This document shows, one piece after another, positions 19,367 to 25,162 of a stretch of DNA of 25,162 nucleotides. How positions within the stretch are numbered: the stretch's first letter is position 1; every line of letters starts with the position of its first letter. The position numbers and the translations under genes were made by a program. Source of the DNA: an uncultured Nocardiaceae bacterium (GTDB lineage Bacteria > Actinomycetota > Actinomycetes > Mycobacteriales > Mycobacteriaceae); the NCBI GenBank assembly GCA_936936565.1, contig CAKZIX010000009.1:1-25162 (forward strand), written 5' to 3'. A model generated the notes under the pieces. That model was not told the DNA's origin. It made no database searches and saw only the letters and a list, made by a program, of their open reading frames with translations.

Positions 19367-21742
19367 GTGCTCGTACTGACGTGGCGGGACCTGCGCGCGC
19401 ACTGGATCCGGGCACTGGTGACGGTCAGCGTGATGGCGGTGGCGGCCGCGCTGATCGTGTCCGTGCTAGGGGTGTTCGGTTCGCTCACCGGATCCGTGGA
19501 CCGGTTGGCGCGCAGCGTTTCCGGTGACGCCGATCTCGAGGTGTCGGGCATAGCGGATACCGGGTTCGCAAGCGCCTTGCTGGACGAGATCCGCGCGGTA
19601 CCGGGCGTGACGGTGGCGGCGCCGGTGCTGCAGGCACGGGTGGACGATGTGCTCGTCCTCGGTGTCGACCCCGCGCTGCAAGGCATCTCGACCGAGCTCC
19701 AACGGACCGTCCGCGGGCCGTACGCGCCGGGCACGATCGTCGCCGGTGCCGGACTTGGCGTCACCGCCGGCGATCGCGTGTCGCTGGGCGGCGCGGCGTA
19801 CCAGGTGGCGGCCGTGGCCACCACGCATGACGTCAACGGTGGCCGTTTCGTGGTGGCGCCGTTGGCAATTGCGCAGACGCTGACCCAGCGGCCGTCTCGC
19901 CTGGATCTGGTGCTCGTGCGGGTGTCCGGTGACAAGGCCGCGGTGCAGCAGGCCCTGCTGGGCGCCGTCGCCGGCCGCGCGGTGGTCGCCGAGCCGAGAA
20001 TTCGTACCGCGCAGGCAAGTTCGTCGTTTGCTTCGATCCGGGATCTGACCCTGCTGATCGCCACGATCGGCTTGGTGGTGGCTGCGTTCCTGGTCTACAA
20101 CTCGATGAATCTGACGGTGGCGCAACGACGTCCGCGGTTGGCGGTGCTGCGGACGCTGGGGGCGCGGCGGCACCGGTTGCTGGTTGCGTTGCTGCTGGAA
20201 GCGGCGGCCTACGGGGCGGTGGGCGCCCTCGCCGGCTGCCTGCTCGGGGTGCTGCTCGGGCGGTGGGCGATCGGCCGGTTGCCCGACTTCGTCGTCGAAT
20301 CCGTCGGCACCAGAATCGATTTCCAGCCGCCGTGGTATGCGCTTGCGGTCGCGGCGGGGGCATCGATCGCGGCCACGGTGCTGGCCTCGCTCGGCGCGGC
20401 GCGCGCGGTCTTGGCGGTGTCGCCGATGGCGGCGCTGCGCCCTGCCGAGGCCGCTCCGGTCCGACATCCGTTGCCGCGCAGCGCTGCTGTGCTTGGCCTG
20501 GCGCTGGTGTCCACCGCGATCCTGGTTACGCTCACCCGCACCGATCGGTGGGTGCTGGCCGGCGGCGCGTTGTTCGTCGCCGGTTCGCTGTTGCTCGGCT
20601 ATGCGCTGACGGTGCCGCTCGTGTGGATCACCGCCCGGGCCGCCCTCGATCCACTGGCCGCGACCTCGGTGCGCCGCGCGCCGCATCGGGCCTGGGCGAG
20701 CGTGATGACCGTGGGAGTTGCCATTGCCGTTGGTGTTTCGACCTCCGGTGCGCTCACGGACCTGCTCGGTTCCGGGGAGCGTGAGCTGCGGTCGCTGGCC
20801 GGCGCCGACCTGTTCGTCTCGAGCTCGCCGGCCGACAAGCCACCCACCTCGGGACAATTGCCGGACGGGCTTGCCGACCGGATCCGGAAGATTCCGGGCG
20901 TGCGCAATGTGGCGCCCGGGCAGCTCGCCTTCGGCAATGTCGGCACCACTCGTGTTGTTTTGCAAGGCCTTTCGTCCGGCTCACACAGTGCGGTCGCGGG
21001 ACAGATGGGCCCGGACGTGCTGGCCCGGGTGCTCGACGGTGCGGGGGTGACGGTGTCGCGCACCCTGGGTTTGGGTGTCGGCGACGTGCTCGAACTACCG
21101 ACACCCACTGGGACACAGCGGGTTCCGGTGCTCGCCGTCACCGATTCGATCACGCTGGAGGGCGGGCTGGTCGCGATGCGATTGCCGGATCTGCAGCGCT
21201 GGTACGAGCGCCCGGGTGCGACCCTGCTGGACATCTCGGCGGAGGCGTCGGCGCTGGATGCGGTGCGCCGCGCGGTGCCGGCGGGGCTGTATGTGTACAC
21301 CGGCGCGGAATCGCTGGCTGGTACGCGGGCGGCCACCGAGCAGGCCGCCGCGCTCGGGGTCGGGATGCGCTGGATCGTGGCGCTGGTCGCGGCCGTGGCG
21401 CTGGCGAACACGCTGTTGCTCGCGGTGCTCGAGCGCCGCCGCGAAATCGGGGTGCTGCGGGCGCTCGGCGCGTCGCGACGCCGTGTCGTGCGGGTGGTGG
21501 TCGCCGAGACCTGCGCGATCGGATTGGTCGGCGCCACCCTGGGTTTGGTGTTCGGCTCGGTGATGCACTGGCTGGTCACGAAGATCCTGACGAGCACCGC
21601 GGGCCTGCGGGTGGAGTTCACCGCGCAACCGGGTCTGCTCGGTTACGCCCTCGTCGGGGTGGGTCTGTGCCTGCTCGGCGGCCTGCCGCCGGCCGTGCGG
21701 GCCGCCCGGCTCGACGTGGTGGCGGCCGTCGCGGACGAGTGA
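19367..21742 (+). CDS. FtsX/MacB-like ABC transporter permease
   Basis: The 791-aa membrane protein has the duplicated FtsX/MacB layout: helix 1 (about 15-38), a first extracytoplasmic domain, and a first FtsX unit (about 220-345, with LTVAQRRPRLAVLRTLGARR). A second helix and large extracytoplasmic domain follow, then a second FtsX unit (about 660-785, with LAVLERRREIGVLRALGASR). Such permeases work with a cytoplasmic ATPase in lipoprotein, lipid or peptide export or in mechanotransmission. No ATPase gene lies on either side, which is unusual. GTG 19367 is the start that best fits the N-terminus (LVLTWRDLRAHWIRALVTVS), but it has no ribosome-binding site. The 98 bp before it hold no gene. 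Confidence 0.85.
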   Translation: MLVLTWRDLRAHWIRALVTVSVMAVAAALIVSVLGVFGSLTGSVDRLARSVSGDADLEVSGIADTGFASALLDEIRAVPGVTVAAPVLQARVDDVLVLGVDPALQGISTELQRTVRGPYAPGTIVAGAGLGVTAGDRVSLGGAAYQVAAVATTHDVNGGRFVVAPLAIAQTLTQRPSRLDLVLVRVSGDKAAVQQALLGAVAGRAVVAEPRIRTAQASSSFASIRDLTLLIATIGLVVAAFLVYNSMNLTVAQRRPRLAVLRTLGARRHRLLVALLLEAAAYGAVGALAGCLLGVLLGRWAIGRLPDFVVESVGTRIDFQPPWYALAVAAGASIAATVLASLGAARAVLAVSPMAALRPAEAAPVRHPLPRSAAVLGLALVSTAILVTLTRTDRWVLAGGALFVAGSLLLGYALTVPLVWITARAALDPLAATSVRRAPHRAWASVMTVGVAIAVGVSTSGALTDLLGSGERELRSLAGADLFVSSSPADKPPTSGQLPDGLADRIRKIPGVRNVAPGQLAFGNVGTTRVVLQGLSSGSHSAVAGQMGPDVLARVLDGAGVTVSRTLGLGVGDVLELPTPTGTQRVPVLAVTDSITLEGGLVAMRLPDLQRWYERPGATLLDISAEASALDAVRRAVPAGLYVYTGAESLAGTRAATEQAAALGVGMRWIVALVAAVALANTLLLAVLERRREIGVLRALGASRRRVVRVVVAETCAIGLVGATLGLVFGSVMHWLVTKILTSTAGLRVEFTAQPGLLGYALVGVGLCLLGGLPPAVRAARLDVVAAVADE

Positions 21743-21755
21743 CCCGCGCCGTCAC

Positions 21756-21801
21756 GTGTCAACAAACATTGACACCTGGCGAATGTCAACGTAGATTGAC
21801 G
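21756..21801 (+). promoter_or_regulatory. promoter with two TGTCAA-N6-TTGAC operators for the HTH/ClpC-NTD operon
   Basis: Palindrome 1 is GTGTCAA-N6-TTGACAC (21756-21775) and palindrome 2 is TGTCAA-N6-TTGACG (21784-21801), their centres 27 bp apart. The right arm of the first supplies a perfect -35 TTGACA (21769-21774); 17 bp later the -10 TAGATT (21792-21797) lies in the second. The -10 box ends 7 nt before ATG 21805, so the message is probably leaderless. A repressor on either site would block RNA polymerase. Confidence 0.78.
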
Positions 21802-21804
21802 GTC

Positions 21805-22017
21805 ATGAGTGAGGCTACAACCCTGGCGGCGGCAGCCGGCAGCCCCGATCCCACCGAGGGGCTGCGGGCCGTGGTCGCGCTGCGCCGTCTGCTCGAAAAG
21901 CTCGAGGCGGTGCAGGTGGCGAATGCGCGCGCGCAGGGCTGGTCGTGGCAGGCGATCGCCGAGTCCCTCGAGGTGTCGCGGCAGGCGGTCCACCAGAAGT
22001 ACAACAGGAGGCGCTGA
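21805..22017 (+). CDS. 70-aa helix-turn-helix regulator coupled to a ClpC-NTD protein
   Basis: The protein has an amphipathic helix (about 20-42, RAVVALRRLLEKLEAVQVAN) and a C-terminal HTH (about 45-66, GWSWQAIAESLEVSRQAVHQ) ending in KYNRRR. It is too small for a ligand domain of its own. ATG 21805 is set by the promoter geometry. Its stop overlaps the start of the Clp-domain gene (TGATG), and AGGAGG for that gene lies inside its last codons. I infer that it binds the two TGTCAA palindromes overlapping its promoter and represses the operon, with the Clp-domain protein as sensor or partner. In mycobacteria a comparable HTH and Clp N-domain are, as I recall, joined in one protein (ClpC2, Rv2667). 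Confidence 0.85.
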   Translation: MSEATTLAAAAGSPDPTEGLRAVVALRRLLEKLEAVQVANARAQGWSWQAIAESLEVSRQAVHQKYNRRR

Positions 22018-22574
22018 TGTTCGAAAGATTCTCCAGGACTGCGAAAGTCGCTGTGGTGCTGGCTCAGGAGGAGGCGCGGGAGCTGCGCGCAACGCACATC
22101 GATGTGGAGCATGTGCTGCTGGGGATCGTCGCCGCGGCCGACGGCCCGCTGCGTACGTTGCTCGACGACGTCGGGCTCACGCCCGCCGCGGTGCGCGGGG
22201 CACTGATGCAGCGTCGGACGCAGCCGCTCGGGGCCGAGGACGCCGCCGCGTTGAAGTCGATCGGCATCGACCTCGACGAGGTACTGCAGGCGCTCGCTGC
22301 GAACTTCGGCGCCGACGCGCTGCAGGAACCCCTCGTCCAGCCGCGCAAGCGCTGGTTCGGCGGCCACCTGCCGTTCACCGCGGGCGCCAAGCAGGTACTG
22401 GTGCGGTCGTTGCGAGAAGCGGTCGCACACAAGGACAGTCGCATTCTCGGTGAGCACCTGCTGCTCGGCGTCGTCGGAGCGCCCAACACGGTCACGCGCG
22501 CGCTGATCGACGCGCATCTGGCGCTGCCGGAGCTGCGGGCGCGGCTGCTGGAACTTCTGGACCGGGCCGCGTGA
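22017..22574 (+). CDS. stand-alone ClpC N-terminal-domain protein (ClpC2-like, no ATPase)
   Basis: The 185-aa protein consists of the two Clp_N helical repeats: repeat 1 at about 3-65 (MFERFSRTAKVAVVLAQEEA, then ATHIDVEHVLLGIV) and repeat 2 at about 115-180 (LPFTAGAKQVLVRSLREAVA, then ILGEHLLLGVV). An unusual linker of about 50 residues separates them. There is no Walker A/B or AAA+ module, so it cannot unfold substrates. In ClpC1 this domain binds adaptors, phospho-arginine and antibiotics such as cyclomarin. A free copy could sequester such ligands or sense them and control the HTH partner. It begins with a 1-nt overlap and AGGAGG at 5 nt. Membership of Clp_N is clear; the sensing role is inference. 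Confidence 0.88.
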   Translation: MFERFSRTAKVAVVLAQEEARELRATHIDVEHVLLGIVAAADGPLRTLLDDVGLTPAAVRGALMQRRTQPLGAEDAAALKSIGIDLDEVLQALAANFGADALQEPLVQPRKRWFGGHLPFTAGAKQVLVRSLREAVAHKDSRILGEHLLLGVVGAPNTVTRALIDAHLALPELRARLLELLDRAA

Positions 22575-22623
22575 CGCGCCCGGTTCAGGGTGTTTACCGA
22601 TGTGCCGAACGTCGGTGCGGGCG

Positions 22624-22629
22624 TAGCCT
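22624..22629 (+). promoter_or_regulatory. -10 box of a leaderless promoter for the holin-like membrane protein gene
   Basis: TAGCCT ends 6 nt before ATG 22636, and no Shine-Dalgarno sequence is present. The arrangement is the same as at other genes in this window. No -35 element is evident. Confidence 0.45.
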
Positions 22630-22635
22630 GCTCGC

Positions 22636-23016
22636 ATGGTGCACATCATTCGGCTCGCGATCACGGCGGTTGCGATCTGGCTTGCCGCAACGTGGGTTCC
22701 GGACATCGACATCAAGTATCCGGCCGACAAGGACTGGGGTTACCTGGTCGTCCTGATCGCCGTCGCCGTCGTGTTCACGGTGGTGAACGCGATCGTGAAG
22801 CCGATCGTCAAACTGCTGTCGCTGCCGCTGGTCGTCGTCACGCTCGGGTTGTTCCTGCTGGTGATCAACGCGGCCATGCTCTGGCTGACCGCGAAGATCA
22901 CCGAGACCACGGACTACGGCCTGCGGGTCGACGGGTTCTGGGCGGCGGTGCTGGGCGGCATCGTGATCGGCCTGGTGAACTGGGTACTCGGCGCGTTCGT
23001 GCCGGACAACGATTAG
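22636..23016 (+). CDS. phage holin superfamily IV (PF04020-type) membrane protein
   Basis: The 126-aa protein has four predicted transmembrane helices: about 3-20, 36-56, 63-88 and 103-122. It contains the typical VNAIVKPIVKLLSLPLVVVTLG, a segment found in the widespread bacterial 'phage holin family' (mycobacterial 4TMS) proteins, followed by INAAMLWLTAKI. Despite the name these are chromosomal membrane proteins of uncertain function, and no phage genes lie nearby. ATG 22636 is supported by a -10 box at 6 nt. Its TAG stop overlaps the convergent menA stop. Confidence 0.85.
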   Translation: MVHIIRLAITAVAIWLAATWVPDIDIKYPADKDWGYLVVLIAVAVVFTVVNAIVKPIVKLLSLPLVVVTLGLFLLVINAAMLWLTAKITETTDYGLRVDGFWAAVLGGIVIGLVNWVLGAFVPDND

Positions 23017-23882
23017 GCCACGCCCAGCGCCAGCCCGGTGGCGGCAGCCCATACCAGCATCGCGAACCCGGAGTCGCGGAGGGCGGGAATCAAAGCGAGC
23101 CCGCCCTTTCCGCTGCGCACGGGGGCGTTGGCACGCACGGCCAGCGGCACGGCGAGCAACCCGGCCAGCGCCCACGGGGTGTGCGCGACGAGCGCGAGCG
23201 TGGCCAGGAACGGCACGATCAGCAACCCCAGGTGCAGCACTCGAGTGCGCGAATCGCCCAGCATGACGGCAAGGGTCCGTTTGCCGGACTCGGTGTCGGT
23301 GGGAATGTCGCGCAGATTGTTGGCCACCAGCACGGCACTCGAAAAGCTGCCCACGGCAACGGCACTCACCACGCCGACCCAGTCGATCCGCGCGGCCTGC
23401 ACGAACTGGGTGCCGAGCACGGCCACCAGGCCGAAGAATACGAATACCGCGATCTCGCCGAAACCGGCATAACCGTAAGGCTTTTCGCCACCGGTGTAGA
23501 ACCAGGCGCCGGCGATGCAGGCGGCACCGATTCCGATCAGCCACCACGCCGAGGTCGCCGCGAGCACGAGCCCGGCGATCGCGGCGATGCCGAGGGCGAC
23601 GAAGGCGGCATTTCGGACCGCTTGCGGGGCAGCCAGTTTGGAGCCGACGAGGCGCAGCGGACCGACGCGCTCGTCGTCGGTACCCCGGATGCCGTCGGAA
23701 TAGTCGTTGGCGTAGTTGACACCGACGATCAGGGCCAGCGAAACCACCATGGCCAGCACGGCCTTCCACCACACCGCACCGTCGAGCGCCGCGGCAGCGC
23801 CGGTGCCGGCGAGCACCGGCGCGATCGCGTTGGGCAGAGTGCGGGGGCGGGCGCCTTCGATCCATTGCGCAGTGGTGGCCAT
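23013..23882 (-). CDS. menA: MenA, 1,4-dihydroxy-2-naphthoate polyprenyltransferase
   Basis: MenA is an integral membrane UbiA-family prenyltransferase that attaches the isoprenoid tail to 1,4-dihydroxy-2-naphthoate to make demethylmenaquinone, the respiratory quinone precursor. The 289-aa protein has eight to nine helices and both Asp-rich motifs: NYANDYSDGIRGTDD (about 57-71) and NNLRDIPTDTESGKRTLAV, which bind Mg-diphosphate. WIEGARPRTLPNAIAPVLAG is the typical start. ATG 23882 is chosen because TAGGTT ends 7 nt upstream and no ribosome-binding site is seen. It matches Rv0534c in position and strand relative to the hemL-ccsA region. Its stop overlaps the convergent membrane-protein stop by 3 bases. 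Confidence 0.95.
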   Translation of the reverse strand: MATTAQWIEGARPRTLPNAIAPVLAGTGAAAALDGAVWWKAVLAMVVSLALIVGVNYANDYSDGIRGTDDERVGPLRLVGSKLAAPQAVRNAAFVALGIAAIAGLVLAATSAWWLIGIGAACIAGAWFYTGGEKPYGYAGFGEIAVFVFFGLVAVLGTQFVQAARIDWVGVVSAVAVGSFSSAVLVANNLRDIPTDTESGKRTLAVMLGDSRTRVLHLGLLIVPFLATLALVAHTPWALAGLLAVPLAVRANAPVRSGKGGLALIPALRDSGFAMLVWAAATGLALGVA

Positions 23883-23889
23883 GCCGACC

Positions 23890-23895
23890 AACCTA
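23890..23895 (-). promoter_or_regulatory. -10 box of a leaderless menA promoter
   Basis: On the minus strand TAGGTT (23895-23890) ends 7 nt before ATG 23882, and there is no Shine-Dalgarno sequence. It predicts a leaderless menA message. Confidence 0.5.
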
Positions 23896-23927
23896 GCGCG
23901 CCCCGAGAAGCCGTTCCGGGCGCGACT

Positions 23928-23933
23928 TAGGAT
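23928..23933 (+). promoter_or_regulatory. -10 box upstream of the BTAD regulator
   Basis: TAGGAT lies 9 nt before GTG 23943; a GAGG at 23935-23938 is only 4 nt from the start. The transcript would have almost no leader. It is divergent from menA, 32 bp from the menA -10 box. Confidence 0.35.
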
Positions 23934-23942
23934 CGAGGCACT

Positions 23943-24950
23943 GTGCAGCAAGAACCGGCATCCCAGGTGATCGTTGCGCTGCTCGGTACCGTCTCGACGC
24001 GGCGCAACGGTGAGTTGGTGCCGCTGCCCGGCGCACGGGCCCGCACCTTGCTGGCGGCGCTGGCCGCCCAGCCGGGGCGCAGCCGCACCGCGGTCGCGCT
24101 GGTCGACGACGTGTGGGGCGACGATCCGCCGCGGGCTCCGATGAATGCGCTGCACACGCAGGTGTCGCGGCTGCGTTCGGCGTTGCCCGACGGCGCACTC
24201 GAGGCGGGTCCGGCGGGCTACCGGCTGGCATTGCAGCCAGGCGAGGTGGACGTGAGCCGGGCCCGGGAACTGGCCGCGGCGGCGCGCCGCCGACAGGCCG
24301 GCGGCGATCCCCGCGGTGCGCTGGAAACCGTTGCGGCGGCACGGGATCTATGGCGCGGCGAGCCCGGCGCGGACCTGTCGGGCGGTGCGGTGGCCACCAC
24401 GCTGGCAGCACAGGCGGCGGCCGGGCGTGATGCGCTCGACGATGTGGAGCTGGCGGCGCGGCGGGATCTGGGTGATGCGGCCGGCGTCCTGGAATTGGCG
24501 CGGGCGCGGGCCCAGCGGGCCCCGCTGGACGAATCGGTCCAGGCGGCGCTGATGCGGGCTTTGGTGGCGGTGGGCCGCGCGACGGAGGCGCTCGACGTGT
24601 TCGCCACCGTCCGGGCCCGGCTGGCCGACGAGCTCGGCGCCGACCCGGGTCCGGAGTTGGTGGACTTGAACACCGCCGTCCTGCGCGGCGAAACGGCGGC
24701 GCCCACCGCGAAGCCGACGGCGGTCGGGCTGCGGGCGGCGCCCAACGAGTTGCTGGGCCGGGCCGACGACCTCGTGCGGATCGAGAAGCTGCTGACGACG
24801 GCACGGGTGGTCACCGTGCTCGGCCCCGGCGGCACGGGCAAGACGCGCATCGCGCACGAGCTGGGCCGGCGCGCGGCGGCGGGTATGTCGGTGGCACTGG
24901 TGGAGCTGGCCGCGCTGCGCAGCGGTGACGACGTGCTCGCCGCGGTGGTC
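23943..24950 (+). CDS. AfsR/SARP-type BTAD transcriptional regulator with NTPase domain (3' part lost)
   Basis: From GTG 23943 the protein has a winged-helix OmpR-type DNA-binding domain (about 8-75; RARTLLAALAAQPGRSRTAV, LVDDVWGDDPPRAPMNALHT, QVSRLRSAL). A bacterial transcriptional activation domain follows (about 98-245; VDVSRARELAAAARRRQAGG, then ELGADPGPELVDLNTAVL), then the start of an NTPase domain with Walker A GPGGTGKT at about 294-301. Family members are 600-1100 aa with further NB-ARC and TPR parts. Here the frame leaves the family at about residue 332 and runs into MetX and CopA sequence without a stop. The first 330 residues appear genuine and divergent from menA; the loss of the rest is best explained by misassembly. 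The regulated genes are unknown. Confidence 0.85.
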
Positions 24951-25034
24951 GGCGGGTCGATGGGGGGGATGCAGGCGCTGTCCTGGGCCGCCACCTTCCC
25001 CGAGCGCGTCGAGGCGGCGGTGGTGATCGTCTCG
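24945..25034 (+). CDS. metX: MetX (homoserine O-acetyltransferase) fragment inside the 3' chimera
   Basis: VVGGSMGGMQALSWAATFPE, followed by RVEAAVVI, is the nucleophile-elbow region of MetX, the alpha/beta-hydrolase-fold enzyme that acetylates homoserine in methionine synthesis; the Ser in GGSMGG is the catalytic nucleophile. Only about 30 codons are present, with no start or stop, sandwiched in frame between the BTAD regulator and copper-ATPase sequence. It therefore cannot be a gene here and is read as an assembly-path fragment joined through GC-rich shared words. Confidence 0.7.
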
Positions 25035-25162
25035 CTGACCCTGCTCGGCCAGGTGCTGGAGCTGCGCGCCCGCGAGCGCACCGGCGGCGCCATCCGCGCC
25101 CTGCTCGATCTGGCGCCCGAGACCGCGCGCCTCATCCGCCCCGACGGCTCCGACACCGAAGT
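25014..25162 (+). CDS. CopA-type copper P-type ATPase fragment (open at window end)
   Basis: The last ~48 codons read VSLTLLGQVLELRARERTGG, then AIRALLDLAPETARLIRPDG, typical of the transmembrane-helix-to-actuator junction of copper-translocating P1B-type ATPases (V-T-L-LLG-LE--A---T--AI--L--L-P-TA). No start codon belongs to it; the frame comes in from the MetX fragment and continues off the window. The HMA, phosphorylation and CPC motifs lie outside. It is most likely another organism's or locus's sequence joined by misassembly, so its proximity to the csoR-like gene 22 kb away should not be read as linkage. Confidence 0.7.

Noticed and set aside
22636..23016. Phage remnant suggested by the 'holin' family name
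   Set aside because: The superfamily IV holin-like proteins are common chromosomal membrane proteins, and no phage gene or attachment site is nearby.
24945..25162. Methionine or copper-export genes at the window end
   Set aside because: Only internal fragments are present, fused in frame to a BTAD regulator; treated as a misassembly rather than linkage to the csoR-like gene.

Overview
The window is high-GC actinobacterial DNA. Gene order and protein features point to the order Mycobacteriales (Nocardia, Rhodococcus, Mycobacterium and relatives): hemB ... hemL, histidine phosphatase, thioredoxin-like lipoprotein, ccdA, resB, ccsA ... menA is the order I recall for Mycobacterium tuberculosis hemB and Rv0524-Rv0534c. 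BldC-type, DUF4229 and CysK2-type genes fit the same group. The genus cannot be fixed from the sequence alone. No rRNA, tRNA, CRISPR array, insertion sequence or phage module was found.

Both ends look like assembly artefacts. The left end reads in one open frame from the C-terminal part of PriA/HisA straight into the C-terminal part of HemB, joined in a shared Ala-Leu-Asp-Ala-Ala-Gly stretch. The right end reads in one frame from a BTAD/AfsR-type regulator into a piece of MetX (homoserine O-acetyltransferase) and then into a CopA-type copper P-ATPase. The trustworthy interior runs from about 410-480 to about 24930.

Layout. 391-1578: hemB 3' end, then small membrane-protein ORFs behind a promoter with a perfect CRP-type palindrome. 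1506-6068: secreted GH1 glycosidase (-), CsoR/RicR-type copper repressor (+) with its operator, anchored alpha/beta hydrolase (-), acyl-CoA oxidase-like flavoenzyme (-). 6186-12078: hemL, phosphatase, thioredoxin-like lipoprotein, ccdA, resB, ccsA; all but the last are joined by overlapping start/stop codons. This links tetrapyrrole synthesis to System II cytochrome c maturation. 12231-12859: VapBC-type toxin-antitoxin pair. 12904-13650: APH-fold kinase. 13657-15815 (-): three-gene ECF42 unit (split-barrel flavin/F420-type protein, DGPF/YCII protein, sigma factor) behind a sequence matching the ECF42 promoter motif.

15917-16424 (-): BldC-type regulator preceded by a coupled 26-codon ORF, then a small membrane protein. 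16554-19268: DUF4229 protein, acyl-CoA dehydrogenase-like protein, three tandem 33-bp repeats, CysK2-type enzyme. 19367-21742: FtsX/MacB-type permease without an ATPase partner. 21756-22574: a 70-aa HTH protein coupled to a stand-alone ClpC N-terminal-domain protein, behind a near-consensus promoter whose -35 and -10 boxes both lie inside TGTCAA-N6-TTGAC palindromes. 22636-23882: superfamily IV holin-like membrane protein (+) and menA (-). 23943-end: BTAD regulator, then chimeric sequence.

The most interesting candidate system is the HTH/ClpC-NTD pair. It resembles a split form of mycobacterial ClpC2 and may sense Clp-targeting stress or antibiotics. A second theme is many apparent leaderless transcripts, with a TANNNT box 6-7 nt before the start codon.
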